Shown here: positions 31,419 to 41,167 of the stretch, one piece after another
Position numbering within the stretch: position 1 is the stretch's first letter
Layout of the letters: the number at the start of each line of letters is the position of its first letter
Assembly (NCBI RefSeq): GCF_004330295.1
Contig: NZ_SJOJ01000024.1
Location: 19,288-83,287, forward strand
Direction of reading: 5' to 3'
Length of the DNA stretch: 64,000 nt
Source: Rahnella victoriana
GTDB lineage: Bacteria > Pseudomonadota > Gammaproteobacteria > Enterobacterales > Enterobacteriaceae
Translations under genes and position numbers: made by a program
The notes under the pieces: model-generated
Seen by the model: the letters and a program-made list of their open reading frames with translations, nothing else
Told to the model about the DNA's origin: nothing
The model's database searches: none

Positions 31419-33401
31419 TTATTCGTCTTCTTCCAGATACGTATAACCGTATAAACCGGATTCAAATTCTTCAACGAACTGCGCCTGCAGTTCTGCATCC
31501 AGATCGGTTTCTTTCACCTGATCGCGGAAACGGGCCAGCAACACATTCGGATCCAGTTGCACGTATTCCAGCATGTCGGCAACCGTGTCGCCTTCATCAG
31601 ACTGCTGCACTTCAATGCTGCCGTCAGGGAACACAAACACATCCACCGCCGCGGTATCGCCGAACAGGTTATGCATGTTGCCGAGGATTTCCTGATAAGC
31701 GCCGACCATAAAGAAGCCCAGTACCGGCGGATCCTCCGGATCGTACGGCGGCATTGGCATGGTCGTGGCTACGCCGTCACCGTCGATGTAATGATCGATG
31801 GTGCCGTCGGAATCGCAGGTAATGTCCAGCAGCACCGCACGGCCAACCGGTGGTTTGTCCAGACCTTCCAGCGGCAGCACCGGGAACAGCTGATCGATAC
31901 CCCACGCATCCGGCATCGACTGGAACAGCGAGAAGTTGACGTACAGTTTGTCCGCCATACGTTCCTGCAATTCGTCGATGATCGGACGGTGTGCGCGGTT
32001 GCTTGGATCCAGCTGATCCTGAATTTTGTTACAGATATTCAGGTAGATGTCTTCCGCCCAGGCGCGCTGGGTCAGATCCAAAATCCCGTGCGCATATTGC
32101 GAATGGACGTCGTGCAAATCCATCTGGCTGTCGTGCAGCCATTCACGCAAGGAGCGGCGGTTTTCCGGATCGTGCATCTCGTTCCAGGTATCCCACATGC
32201 TGCCTAAGGCGCGCGGCGCATCGTTTTCAGGCGCTACCGGTTCTTTGAACTCATTGCGCTCAACGCCAATCACGTTGGAGACCAGCACGGTATGGTGCGC
32301 GGTCACGGCGCGGCCAGACTCGGTGATCACCGTCGGGTGCGGCAAACCATGTTCATTACAGGCGTCGCCGATACCCCAGATGACGTTGTTGGCATATTCG
32401 TTCAGGCCATAGTTCACGGAGCAGTCAGACTGTGAACGGGTGCCTTCGTAATCCACACCCAAACCGCCGCCGACGTCGAAGCACTGAATGTTGACGCCCA
32501 GCTTGTGCAGTTCGACGTAGAAACGCGCGGACTCACGCACACCGGTGGAGATATCGCGGATATTCGCCAGCTGCGAACCCAGATGGAAATGCAGCAGTTG
32601 CAGGCTTTCCAGACGCCCTGCTTCACGCAGCATTTCGACCAGTTGCAGCACCTGAGACGCCGCCAGACCAAATTTGGATTTCTCGCCGCCGCTGGACTGC
32701 CATTTGCCGGAACCCTGCGAAGACAGACGTGCACGCACGCCCAGACGCGGGATCACGTTCAGACGTTCGGCTTCTTCCAGCACCAGTTTAATCTCAGTCA
32801 TCTTCTCGATAACCAGATACACCTTGTGACCGAGTTTTTCGCCGATCAGCGCCAGACGGATATATTCGCGGTCTTTATAGCCGTTACAGACGATAACGGA
32901 ACGGGTCATCCCGGCGTGTGCCAGAACGGCCATCAGCTCGGCTTTCGAGCCGGCTTCCAGACCCAACGGTTCACCGGATTCCACCAGCGATTCGATCACG
33001 CGGCGGTGCTGGTTCACCTTAATCGGGTACACCAGGAAGTAGTCACCCTCGTAACCGAACGATTCACGCGCACGTTTGAACGCGGCGTTAATCGAACGCA
33101 GACGGTGCTGCAAAATTTGTGGGAAACAGAACAGTGCCGGCAGACGCTGACCGTCCTGCTCACGCATATCCTTAACCAGTTGTGCCAGATCAACACGGGC
33201 AGAAGGCTCGTCAGGATCCGGGCAGACACTGATGTGGCCCAGTTCGTTGACGTCATAATAATTGTTACCCCAATAGGCAACGTTGTAAGTGCGCAGCATC
33301 TTGCTGGCATCACGATCGTTCACGGCAACCTCCTGCATGGAGCGCAAAGAAACAGTATCGCCCGCGAGTGACGGACGGTGGGACTGGATGTCATCAGACA
33401 T
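31419..33401 (-). CDS. speA: Biosynthetic arginine decarboxylase
   Basis: A 660-residue PLP enzyme that makes agmatine from arginine for putrescine synthesis. It belongs to the alanine-racemase-fold decarboxylases. The PLP lysine is Lys128 in YPIKVNQHR, and other landmarks are FHLGSQ and the [14 protein letters not shown] glycine loop. It is collinear with E. coli SpeA (658 residues). The usual partner speB (agmatinase) is not downstream; a convergent fimbrial operon is there instead. The start codon overlaps the end of a small yqgB-like ORF, suggesting coupled translation. Confidence 0.97.
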   Translation of the reverse strand: MSDDIQSHRPSLAGDTVSLRSMQEVAVNDRDASKMLRTYNVAYWGNNYYDVNELGHISVCPDPDEPSARVDLAQLVKDMREQDGQRLPALFCFPQILQHRLRSINAAFKRARESFGYEGDYFLVYPIKVNQHRRVIESLVESGEPLGLEAGSKAELMAVLAHAGMTRSVIVCNGYKDREYIRLALIGEKLGHKVYLVIEKMTEIKLVLEEAERLNVIPRLGVRARLSSQGSGKWQSSGGEKSKFGLAASQVLQLVEMLREAGRLESLQLLHFHLGSQLANIRDISTGVRESARFYVELHKLGVNIQCFDVGGGLGVDYEGTRSQSDCSVNYGLNEYANNVIWGIGDACNEHGLPHPTVITESGRAVTAHHTVLVSNVIGVERNEFKEPVAPENDAPRALGSMWDTWNEMHDPENRRSLREWLHDSQMDLHDVHSQYAHGILDLTQRAWAEDIYLNICNKIQDQLDPSNRAHRPIIDELQERMADKLYVNFSLFQSMPDAWGIDQLFPVLPLEGLDKPPVGRAVLLDITCDSDGTIDHYIDGDGVATTMPMPPYDPEDPPVLGFFMVGAYQEILGNMHNLFGDTAAVDVFVFPDGSIEVQQSDEGDTVADMLEYVQLDPNVLLARFRDQVKETDLDAELQAQFVEEFESGLYGYTYLEEDE

Positions 33402-33537
33402 AGGTAAATCCTCTTTCTATACTGACAACATGGCCAGCCACTATCGCAGTAACAACAGGTGAGAACAACCCGCAAGGCTGGCTTTCGGACAGGATAAAAA
33501 CCTGCAAGCCACAGCCACGGGACTGTTTTCCACTCAT
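33394..33537 (-). CDS. yqgB: Small YqgB-like protein overlapping the speA start
   Basis: A 47-codon ORF on the speA strand. Its TGA (33396-33394) lies inside the speA start (ATGTCTGA), so the two are in different frames with an 8-base overlap. The central part [19 protein letters not shown] resembles the E. coli YqgB segment ENPCAYGLLSQFQAAIVV as I remember it, and yqgB occupies the same place before speA in E. coli. YqgB has no firm biochemical role. The context suggests a leader ORF that couples translation to speA. The assignment is moderate because the protein is very short. Confidence 0.6.
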   Translation of the reverse strand: MSGKQSRGCGLQVFILSESQPCGLFSPVVTAIVAGHVVSIERGFTYV

Positions 33538-34063
33538 ATCATTGTAAAACACGTTTTTAGACTCCGTGTGACGAGTCGGAAGAAATCAGGGGTGAATGCC
33601 CCGGGAGGTTGCAGGCTACATCAGTTATATGTCGGGATGGCGATGTTCACGCAAACCGGACGTTACTGAGTAGCGTACCGATGTCGGGGACTGACCTGTC
33701 TATAGTCAGGCTGTCTGAAACATCGCAAAGAAGACAGACGCTTTTCGAAATGAGGGTCTGAAAGAAGTGCTGCAGAACGCAATAAAGGCTGCAGGGGATG
33801 CTGTTGAAATGTTACAAACGGTAAAAAGTGGGTCATTAAACTAACCACCTCCACACGTGCCACGCATCACCCGCGGGCATTCGAGCTGAGAAAACAGTAA
33901 TTACTGGAATACGCTGCTTCTATAGGGCCTACAGAAATGTGCATAGCGCGCGCCGTTTATACCGGCAACCCGCTGTAATTGCAAAATGAAAATGCAGTAC
34001 AAATAGTTTCAGACCGTGAATATCACTGGAATCCCGCACAATAACACTAACTCTGTCACAAAA

Positions 34064-34093
34064 ATGACTGGCATTCAGAACGCCTGCTATCCT
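34064..34093 (+). promoter_or_regulatory. metK promoter
   Basis: ATGACT (34064-34069) and TATCCT (34088-34093) are plausible -35 and -10 boxes separated by 18 bases. The met boxes begin five bases downstream, where they would cover the transcription start. Confidence 0.5.
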
Positions 34094-34098
34094 AAAAT

Positions 34099-34122
34099 AG
34101 CCGTCCAGATGTTAATCCGTCT
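34099..34122 (+). promoter_or_regulatory. MetJ operator (three tandem met boxes)
   Basis: Three adjacent 8-mers, AGCCGTCC, AGATGTTA and ATCCGTCT, match the met box AGACGTCT at 6, 5 and 6 of 8 positions in exact register. MetJ with S-adenosylmethionine represses metK in E. coli, so this fits. Confidence 0.75.
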
Positions 34123-34134
34123 ATCGGGTTAACT

Positions 34135-34263
34135 ATGAAGCTGCTTCAGGCTTTGCCTAATGGGGACATGCAGGACGCATTGCGACAATGGCGAGCTTCG
34201 CTCCTCATCTGCCAGTCTCCCCAGTGCTATGCAGTGATATCTAACCCGTCGTATGTAAGGTAA
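34135..34263 (+). CDS. Candidate 42-codon leader ORF before metK
   Basis: An uninterrupted ORF starts at ATG 34135, just after the met boxes, and stops at TAA 34261-34263, 8 bases before the metK ATG. It encodes a 42-residue peptide beginning [19 protein letters not shown] with two cysteines near CQSPQC. There is no good ribosome site before it and I recognise no homologue, so it may be chance. If translated, it would end where ribosomes could re-initiate on metK. Confidence 0.25.
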   Translation: MKLLQALPNGDMQDALRQWRASLLICQSPQCYAVISNPSYVR

Positions 34264-34271
34264 AGAACATA

Positions 34272-35423
34272 ATGGCTAAACACCTCTTCACGTCCGAATC
34301 CGTTTCGGAAGGACATCCAGATAAAATCGCGGACCAGATTTCTGATGCCGTACTTGACGCGATTTTAGAGCAAGACCCAAAAGCACGTGTTGCATGTGAA
34401 ACTTATGTCAAAACCGGCATGGTCCTGGTTGGCGGTGAAATCACCACCAGCGCATGGGTCGACGTTGAAGAAATCACGCGTCAGACTGTTCGTGAAATTG
34501 GCTATATCCATTCTGACATGGGTTTCGATGCCAATTCCTGCGCAGTCCTGAGCGCTATCGGTAAGCAATCGCCGGACATCAATCAGGGCGTTGACCGTAC
34601 TGATCCGCTGGAACAAGGCGCGGGCGACCAGGGTCTGATGTTTGGTTATGCCACCAACGAAACCGACGTGCTGATGCCTGCTCCTGTGACCTACGCACAC
34701 CGTCTGGTGCAGCGTCAGGCAGAAGTGCGCAAATCAGGCACCCTGCCATGGTTGCGCCCTGATGCGAAAAGCCAGGTCACTTTCCAGTATGACGAAGGCA
34801 AAATCGTCGGTATCGATGCCGTAGTGTTGTCTACTCAGCACTCTGAAGACATCGCGCTGAAAGATCTGCAGGAAGCGGTGATGGAAGAAATCATCAAACC
34901 TGTGTTGCCGGCAGAATGGCTGAACGCCGGTACCAAATACCACATCAACCCGACTGGCCGTTTTGTTATCGGTGGCCCGATGGGTGACTGCGGTCTGACC
35001 GGTCGTAAAATCATCGTGGATACCTACGGCGGCATGGCCCGTCACGGTGGCGGTGCGTTCTCCGGTAAAGATCCGTCTAAAGTTGACCGTTCAGCCGCTT
35101 ACGCCGCCCGTTATGTGGCGAAAAACATCGTGGCGGCCGGTCTGGCTGACCGTTGTGAAATCCAGGTGTCTTACGCCATCGGCGTGGCTGAACCGACTTC
35201 CATCATGGTGGAAACCTTCGGTACCGGTAAAGTCTCTAACGAACAGCTGACCCTGCTGGTGCGCGAGTTCTTCGATCTGCGTCCATACGGCCTGATCCAG
35301 ATGATGGATCTGTTACACCCGATCTATAAAGAAACCGCTGCCTACGGTCACTTTGGTCGTGAGCACTTCCCATGGGAAAAAACCGACAAAGCAGCCCAGC
35401 TGCGCGAAGCCGCCGGTTTATAA
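34272..35423 (+). CDS. metK: S-adenosylmethionine synthetase
   Basis: A 383-residue enzyme that makes S-adenosylmethionine from methionine and ATP; the product is the methyl donor for TrmB, RsmE and others. Motifs: [18 protein letters not shown] at residues 12-29 with catalytic His and metal-binding Asp, [12 protein letters not shown], and the P-loop-like [16 protein letters not shown]. The length is that of E. coli MetK (384). AAGG lies upstream of the ATG. It is preceded by MetJ boxes and a possible leader ORF, and followed by a strong terminator. Confidence 0.98.
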   Translation: MAKHLFTSESVSEGHPDKIADQISDAVLDAILEQDPKARVACETYVKTGMVLVGGEITTSAWVDVEEITRQTVREIGYIHSDMGFDANSCAVLSAIGKQSPDINQGVDRTDPLEQGAGDQGLMFGYATNETDVLMPAPVTYAHRLVQRQAEVRKSGTLPWLRPDAKSQVTFQYDEGKIVGIDAVVLSTQHSEDIALKDLQEAVMEEIIKPVLPAEWLNAGTKYHINPTGRFVIGGPMGDCGLTGRKIIVDTYGGMARHGGGAFSGKDPSKVDRSAAYAARYVAKNIVAAGLADRCEIQVSYAIGVAEPTSIMVETFGTGKVSNEQLTLLVREFFDLRPYGLIQMMDLLHPIYKETAAYGHFGREHFPWEKTDKAAQLREAAGL

Positions 35424-35932
35424 GAAACCCGCGCCTCGTAAAAAACCTCAAACCCCGCCGCAAACGGGGTTTTTTATTGCCCTCACCTTTCCATTTCGTT
35501 TCTGATCGCTTCCCTTTCGCCATTTCAATACCTGAACCCCTAATAACGACAAGCCAACACGGGTTTTTATCTCAATGATTTTAATGATGAATTTTTAAAT
35601 ACTCTTTATATGCACTTTACTTAATGCAGCATGAAGATATACGTAATATTAGATTTAACCGCCCTCTTTTATTTAACAATTCCGATAATAAAAACAAAAT
35701 TGCGCATAAAATCCTTTCATTATCAGCAGGGTGAAAATCGCCCCAATTGTTATATTTGTGTTGAATATCATTTATACCGAAACAAATAACACAAATAGCT
35801 AATTTCTATGTCATTGACCTGAACATTCATTGAATCTATTATTCACCCCATCGAAAGCATCCAGACAAATATTTACTCAAAGGGAATTAACGACATCTTC
35901 TTCAGGATAGAGACTTATTAAACATTGAGAAA
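35424..35932. other. AT-rich region before fimbrial operon 2
   Basis: Apart from the metK terminator these 509 bases are AT-rich and non-coding as far as I can see. The fimbrial promoter must lie in the right part. No clear -35/-10 pair or invertible repeat stands out. Confidence 0.55.
35451..35476 (+). terminator. metK intrinsic terminator
   Basis: AACCCCG and CGGGGTT pair around a short loop and are followed by TTTTT, 28 bases after the metK stop. Confidence 0.9.
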
Positions 35933-36682
35933 ATGACAATGCAATTAATGAAATTAAAATCATGGACAATGATTTTAGCGGCCACCCCATTACTTTTATC
36001 AGCAGCATCATTTGCAGGAATAAGCGTCTATCCTATTTCGGTCCCGATGCAGAAAAGCGGCGGCGCACAAATAAGCGTAACCACAAACTCCGCCGATACG
36101 GAATATGTCAAAACAACAGTAAAGAAAATTAATAACCCGGCAACGCCGCAGGAAAATGAAACCACAATCAGTCAGTCATCAGGAAACGGTATTGTAGTCA
36201 CACCGGAGAAATTCGGACTGGCTCCCGGCACGACCCGAATTATACGTCTGATTAATATTCAGCCTCCGCAAACCGAAGAAGCGTATCGCGTTTATTTCGA
36301 AGGGGTGCCGGGACTGAACAGCAATAATAATAAAAGTGAAGCAAAAAGCCCGGTCAAACTCGGCGTCAGCATGATCTGGGGCGTACTGGTTACCGTACCG
36401 CCTGCCGCGCCGAGGCTGGACTTCACGCTGAACCCGTCAAGCCGCGTGGTCAGCAACACCGGCAATATTCATCTGAAAATTAACAGTATCGGTTTATGTC
36501 CTCAGCAACACACTGATGATGGATGCAAATGGAGCAAACCGGTTAAAAACAGCATTTACCCAAATCAGCACGCCACATTAGATCCTGCCTTATTTAAAGG
36601 CGCTAATTATAGCGTGGTGAAGGTGAAATATTCCAACTGGACCGATAAAACCGTTGGCGTAAAAGAATTCAGTGCAAAATAA
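35933..36682 (+). CDS. Periplasmic chaperone of the CS1/Cbl-type fimbria (operon 2)
   Basis: A 249-residue chaperone of the alternate (alpha) chaperone-usher class, similar in layout to CfaA/CblB. The signal peptide ends near SFA-GI. It has two Ig-like domains with SVYPISVPMQKSGG as first strand, a MIWGVLVTVPP strand, and a Cys pair (GLCPQQ and DGCKWS). It is first in the operon, before the major pilin, as cfaA is in CFA/I. Several nearby ATG codons (35933, 35939, 35948) could be the start. Confidence 0.87.
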   Translation: MTMQLMKLKSWTMILAATPLLLSAASFAGISVYPISVPMQKSGGAQISVTTNSADTEYVKTTVKKINNPATPQENETTISQSSGNGIVVTPEKFGLAPGTTRIIRLINIQPPQTEEAYRVYFEGVPGLNSNNNKSEAKSPVKLGVSMIWGVLVTVPPAAPRLDFTLNPSSRVVSNTGNIHLKINSIGLCPQQHTDDGCKWSKPVKNSIYPNQHATLDPALFKGANYSVVKVKYSNWTDKTVGVKEFSAK

Positions 36683-36762
36683 AATTCATTATTTCGCATA
36701 AAGAATAACTCTCGTTATAAACCCAGCATAGCAATATGCATCTTCTTAATTAGGAATTTAAA

Positions 36763-37266
36763 ATGAAATCAATTATCAAACCATTGCTGGTCACTGCAAT
36801 CATGGGCTTCGCCATTAATGCTTCTGCTGTACAGAAAGATATTACTGTGACTGCAAACGTTGATGCCACTTTGGATATGACCACTGACACCGGCGAAGTA
36901 TTACCTTCAACGATGGAAATGGGTTATATGCCAGGCGTGGGTCTGCAACCTGTTACCCAGATGACTAAAATCTTCTCTAACGATGCAGAGAAAGACGTAA
37001 ACATCAACCTGGCAGGTACTCCGCAATTAATGGATACCGTAGGGACCAACGCAAATATCCCACTGACCGTGAAATATGGCGACCTGACCCTGACTCAGGC
37101 TCAGCAGACCATGGCCGCAACTACCCTGTTCCCGAATGGCGATACCGCAAATGGTTCCATCATTCAGCCTCTGAAAGTCAGCCAGACCACTCAGGCACCG
37201 GTTGCTTCCGGTAACTACAGCGGTGTGGTCAGCGTTGTCCTGACTCAGGCAACTGAAACGCCATAA
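36763..37266 (+). CDS. Major pilin of the CS1/CFA-I class (operon 2)
   Basis: A 167-residue subunit. The signal peptide ends at ASA-VQ, and the mature N-terminus VQKDITVTANVDATLDM matches the CFA/I-CS1 pilin start (VEKNITVTASVDP). Like that family it has no cysteines. It ends with GNYSGVVSVVLTQ, again a family feature. It would form the fimbrial shaft, with neighbouring subunits joined by donor-strand exchange. A strong stem-loop follows, likely giving excess pilin message. Confidence 0.9.
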   Translation: MKSIIKPLLVTAIMGFAINASAVQKDITVTANVDATLDMTTDTGEVLPSTMEMGYMPGVGLQPVTQMTKIFSNDAEKDVNINLAGTPQLMDTVGTNANIPLTVKYGDLTLTQAQQTMAATTLFPNGDTANGSIIQPLKVSQTTQAPVASGNYSGVVSVVLTQATETP

Positions 37267-37293
37267 GCGTTCATTCCTCCTAAGTCATTCCTC

Positions 37294-37325
37294 ATCGGCC
37301 TGTTAATCAGGCCGATTCTTTTCTC
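37294..37325 (+). terminator. Attenuator-type terminator after the major pilin (operon 2)
   Basis: ATCGGCCTG (37294-37302) and CAGGCCGAT (37308-37316) form a perfect 9-bp stem followed by TCTTTTCT. It lies between pilin and usher genes and probably limits read-through. Confidence 0.75.
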
Positions 37326-37354
37326 CTCTCCAGATTTTTGAATAAAGGAAAATA

Positions 37355-40045
37355 ATGAAACCCAATCTGAAAGTCTCACTTTGCTTTCTGGCAATTCATT
37401 TTGCTTTGTTCAGCAATCTTGCTTTGGCGGGCTCTGACGTTCCGCCCGGCTTTGAAGAACTGGTCTCCGGTCAGAACGTCTGGCTGAATGTTAATTTACT
37501 CGGCCAGTCTGCCGGATTATATGAAGCCAGCGTCACGCTGGAAACGGTGCAATTCAAAGATCCGCAAGGCGTACTGAAAGCCTTAAATCTTCCGCTGAAA
37601 GCCGGTACGCCTGAGTATCAACAGATGCTGACAGCATTGTCCGCGCCGCTGGCACGTCACGGCAATCTGGCCTGCGGCAGTAACGCCAATGCCAAAGGCT
37701 GTGGTTATCTGGAAACCGATTCCCTTGCCCTGATCTATGATGAAAACAACAGCGCGGCCGACGTCTTTGTCAGCAAAAAGCTGGTGCCAGATGCCGGGAA
37801 AAAAGCCCTTTATTACACCCCTACCGCACAAACTGAAAATGCCCTGATTCATCAGCAAACGCTTAACATCGCGGCGCAAGATGAGTACCAGAGCCTGTCA
37901 TTACAGGGCTCCGGCGCATTAGGTGTGCTGACCAACGGTTATGTCGGTTTTGACTGGTCGCTGGATTCTTACAAAAGTGATGACAGCGACAGCCAGACGG
38001 TGTCTGTCGATGATCTCTATTTCCGCCAGAGTCTGGGCAAGCGCCATTACGTGCAGGCCGGACGCATGGATTCACGCGACCTTTCCAGCAATCTCGGCGG
38101 GAATATCAGCTTCTCGCTGCTGCCACTGAACGCCATCGACGGTGTTCGCGCGGGCAGTTCCCTGAGCTATCTGAATCTTGAAGAAGCCAGCAAAGGCTCG
38201 CCATTAGTGGTCTTGCTTTCCAGCAAATCCCGCGTCGATGCTTACCGTGGCAACCAGTTACTCGGCACTTTCTATCTGAATAGTGGCTCGAATACTCTCG
38301 ATACCGGCAACTTCCCGAGCGGCAGTTATGCGGTCACCTTGCGAATTTATGAAAATAACCAGCTCGTGCGCACCGACACTCAGCCTTTTACCAAAACGGG
38401 CGGGATCGGTGACGGGCATCTGCAGTGGTTTATACAGGCAGGTGAAACGGCAGATAACAAAGTCGTCAGTTCCACCAGTGACGATGACCAAAGCAGCACA
38501 TCTCGCCAGCCGGTGATGCAGGCCGGGGCGCGTCTGCCGGTTTTTGCCGAACTGACAGCGACAGCAGGTATCGCCAATACCGATAATGAAAATTACGGTG
38601 AAGCGGGCGTGCAATGGACACACGGTTTTAACGGCAAACTGATCGACGGCGTGCTGGATATGCAGGCCAATGTGTTCAGCGGCACCGACGGTTCGAAAGG
38701 TAACGTGGAGCAAATCAGTTATAACGACGGTTTCTCCATGAGCGTATATCGCAACGCGGCTTACGGCAAAAGTTGCACCAGCGCCAATGTCGATGAGAAT
38801 GATTACGCCGATATTGGCTGTTACGAATCGGTGAACGCCACACTTTCCGTGCCGGTCAAAGGCTGGTCCGCCTCACTGGGCTACACTTACAATAAAAACA
38901 CCAGCCTTTCGCCGGACACGTCGTCATATGATCCTTCAAAGCCCTTTGAAGACAATATGATCAACAACACCGAATCGCAGAGCACGTCCAACACGGTGCA
39001 ACTGAGCCTGAACAAAAGCTTCAACTGGAAGCAGATGACCATCACCACGCGCTTTGGCGGATACCGCCGTGAAAGCAGCAGTGCCAGTGATAACGATAAA
39101 GGCGTCTACATGGGTTTCTCCCTGTCACGCAACACGCCAAAAGATACGCAGCTTCGCAGCAGCAATACCTCCTTCAGTACGGATTATCAGGGCAGCCAGA
39201 ATGGCGATGCGCAGATGACCTACAACGCCAGTCAGAACTGGGACTGGGGCAGCAATAACGAGCGCGAGCTGGGGATTGATGTCGGCGGCACGGATACCGA
39301 TAACGCCAACGCCGCGGTTCACGGGCGTCTTAATGGTCAGTATGGCGACGGCGAAATGACGGTTTCTGACAGCTATGACAACCAGCAACAGACCCATCAG
39401 GGTGCTGTCACCGGCAGCTACAGTTCTTCCGTCGCAGTGTCTAAATCTGGCTTCTTCTGGGGGCCGGGCGGTACGGGTTCTCCGGGCGCAGCAGTCGCAG
39501 TGAAAGTGAAAGGCAGCGAAGAAGAACCCGATGCGGCAGACGATGCACTGATCGACGTTTCGGTTCAGGGCGGCGGTGCCACCAAAATGAAACAGAACAG
39601 CAAAGCCCTGTTCCCGGTGACCGGTTTTGAAGAAGGTAAAGTCTCTGTGAACGAAAGTCGTGATGTCAGCACCGGCAGCCAGGCCAGCATTACCCAGGGT
39701 GCAGGTAGCCAGAACTTATTCCTGCTGCCGGGGAAAATGAAAGTACGCGAAGTCACGATGGAATCTCATTACACCTATGTCGGACAACTGGTTACCAGCA
39801 CGGGCGAACCGCTCAGTGGCGGCAACATGCTCAATGCGAATGCCTACAGCAGCTCAGAAGATGGCGGCTTTACCGCAGAAATGACGTCTTTAGCGAAGAA
39901 CCTGTATGTTCGTAATGGCAATCAGAACTATCAGTGTGCGGTTACCGTGCAATCAAACCGTGATGTGGTGCGCTATGTCGGGAAAACGCTCTGCAAAACA
40001 GTTCAGTCTTCTGATCTGCCTGAAACTCGCCGGGAAATAAAATGA
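37355..40045 (+). CDS. Outer-membrane usher of the CS1/Cbl-type fimbria (operon 2)
   Basis: An 896-residue usher of the CfaC/CblC type, clearly different from the FimD-type usher of operon 1. The signal peptide ends near ALA-GS. A long beta-barrel region, with plug-like RVDAYRGNQLLGTFYLNSGS, spans much of the protein. The C-terminal part contains a Cys pair (NYQCAVT and GKTLCKT). It overlaps the first tip gene by four bases (ATGA), so the two are translationally coupled. It exports subunits of this operon. Confidence 0.9.
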   Translation: MKPNLKVSLCFLAIHFALFSNLALAGSDVPPGFEELVSGQNVWLNVNLLGQSAGLYEASVTLETVQFKDPQGVLKALNLPLKAGTPEYQQMLTALSAPLARHGNLACGSNANAKGCGYLETDSLALIYDENNSAADVFVSKKLVPDAGKKALYYTPTAQTENALIHQQTLNIAAQDEYQSLSLQGSGALGVLTNGYVGFDWSLDSYKSDDSDSQTVSVDDLYFRQSLGKRHYVQAGRMDSRDLSSNLGGNISFSLLPLNAIDGVRAGSSLSYLNLEEASKGSPLVVLLSSKSRVDAYRGNQLLGTFYLNSGSNTLDTGNFPSGSYAVTLRIYENNQLVRTDTQPFTKTGGIGDGHLQWFIQAGETADNKVVSSTSDDDQSSTSRQPVMQAGARLPVFAELTATAGIANTDNENYGEAGVQWTHGFNGKLIDGVLDMQANVFSGTDGSKGNVEQISYNDGFSMSVYRNAAYGKSCTSANVDENDYADIGCYESVNATLSVPVKGWSASLGYTYNKNTSLSPDTSSYDPSKPFEDNMINNTESQSTSNTVQLSLNKSFNWKQMTITTRFGGYRRESSSASDNDKGVYMGFSLSRNTPKDTQLRSSNTSFSTDYQGSQNGDAQMTYNASQNWDWGSNNERELGIDVGGTDTDNANAAVHGRLNGQYGDGEMTVSDSYDNQQQTHQGAVTGSYSSSVAVSKSGFFWGPGGTGSPGAAVAVKVKGSEEEPDAADDALIDVSVQGGGATKMKQNSKALFPVTGFEEGKVSVNESRDVSTGSQASITQGAGSQNLFLLPGKMKVREVTMESHYTYVGQLVTSTGEPLSGGNMLNANAYSSSEDGGFTAEMTSLAKNLYVRNGNQNYQCAVTVQSNRDVVRYVGKTLCKTVQSSDLPETRREIK

Positions 40046-41154
40046 AACTCTCTGCATCTATAATTTCGACACTGCTCTTAGTAAGTGCTCAGCTTTTAAT
40101 AACATCTTATGCGTACGCGGCTGTGGTTGAACCCACTGGCCGCGATACAAGTGTTAGCGTTAATTATGATCTTTCATCATCACCATCAAATTTTAATATT
40201 TGGAATCATGAATCTGGGGGATTTAACCCGGATAACCCGTCATTATGGGGGAGGAATAACTGGCGTTGCTTATCTAATACATCGCCTTCTACCGGACAAT
40301 GTAAAAGTGGTGAAGCAAAAAATTCTCAGGGTGACTGGGGTGCGGGAGGGACGACATCCATCCCGACCCTGTTCATAGAAAAAAGGACAGGTTTACAGGC
40401 AGTCATTAATCTCGAAGGTTATCATGCTGGTGAGAACGGCAAATTTCAGGTCACTTCTGCTGATTCAGCGGGGAGCGGGAGCGAACAGTTTTTAAGTGTT
40501 TACATTACCTCTGCTGAGTTAAAAAAACTGCCCGTCGGCGGGATCTGGGAAGGCACGCTGGCTCTGGACTTGTGGCAATGGTCGCCCGGGAAAAACCTGG
40601 CAAGATGGACAGCGCATATCACACTTAACGCGACGGATAATAATAACCAGCAAATCTACTTACCTGAATTTGGTGAAGCCGCACCACGGGTTGACCTTAA
40701 TATGCGCCCGCTGCCAGGCACCGGTGGTAATCAGACGCAAATGAATGGCGCTGCTACTCTGGATATGTGTTTATACGACGGTTATGGCTCGAACAGTACC
40801 AGCTTTACGCTAAAATTTGACGATCAACAGCAGGGAACGATTCAGCGTAACAGCGGCTATTTCTCTATTTATTCCGACCACGGCGACGTCAATCTGGATT
40901 CCGGCCGTATCGACTATTACGTGAAAATGCAGGCACCCGACGGCAAATACGTCAGCGTGAAACGTGGTGAAGATCTGGTAATCCCGGATATTCAGACCGC
41001 CCATGTCCGGCCGGTGCATCTTCCGGGGATCCCGCAGGCGGTATTGTGCGTCCCGGCGCCGTTGCAATTAAGCACCAAAACATTGGATATCAATAGCAAA
41101 CAAGCCGGGCATTATACCGGGCACCTGATCGTGACGTTTACTCCACAGCTTTAG
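40042..41154 (+). CDS. CblD/CfaE-like tip adhesin 1 (operon 2)
   Basis: A 370-residue tip-subunit protein of the CblD family. The signal peptide ends near AYA-AV. Mature landmarks: VEPTGRDT at the start, a Cys pair in NWRCLSNTSPSTGQCKS, LPVGGIWEG, then IYLPEFGEAAPRVDLNMRPL and LPGTGG. The C-terminal half has a further Cys pair (DMCLYDGY and VLCVPAPL) and forms the pilin-like domain. In CFA/I the single CfaE tip nucleates the fibre and binds receptors. Here a paralogue follows directly. Confidence 0.85.
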   Translation: MKLSASIISTLLLVSAQLLITSYAYAAVVEPTGRDTSVSVNYDLSSSPSNFNIWNHESGGFNPDNPSLWGRNNWRCLSNTSPSTGQCKSGEAKNSQGDWGAGGTTSIPTLFIEKRTGLQAVINLEGYHAGENGKFQVTSADSAGSGSEQFLSVYITSAELKKLPVGGIWEGTLALDLWQWSPGKNLARWTAHITLNATDNNNQQIYLPEFGEAAPRVDLNMRPLPGTGGNQTQMNGAATLDMCLYDGYGSNSTSFTLKFDDQQQGTIQRNSGYFSIYSDHGDVNLDSGRIDYYVKMQAPDGKYVSVKRGEDLVIPDIQTAHVRPVHLPGIPQAVLCVPAPLQLSTKTLDINSKQAGHYTGHLIVTFTPQL

Positions 41155-41167
41155 GCAGGCGAATACC

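Larger units (their letters stand above)
33538..34134. other. speA-metK divergent intergenic region
   Basis: About 600 bases without a convincing gene; a 66-codon minus-strand frame at 33663-33863 has no recognisable features. The right part holds the metK promoter (34064-34093) and the MetJ boxes (34099-34122). The speA promoter must also lie here, but I cannot place it. Confidence 0.55.

Noticed and set aside
33663..33863. 66-codon minus-strand frame in the speA-metK gap
   Set aside because: No ribosome site, no familiar motif and no reason from context to believe it.
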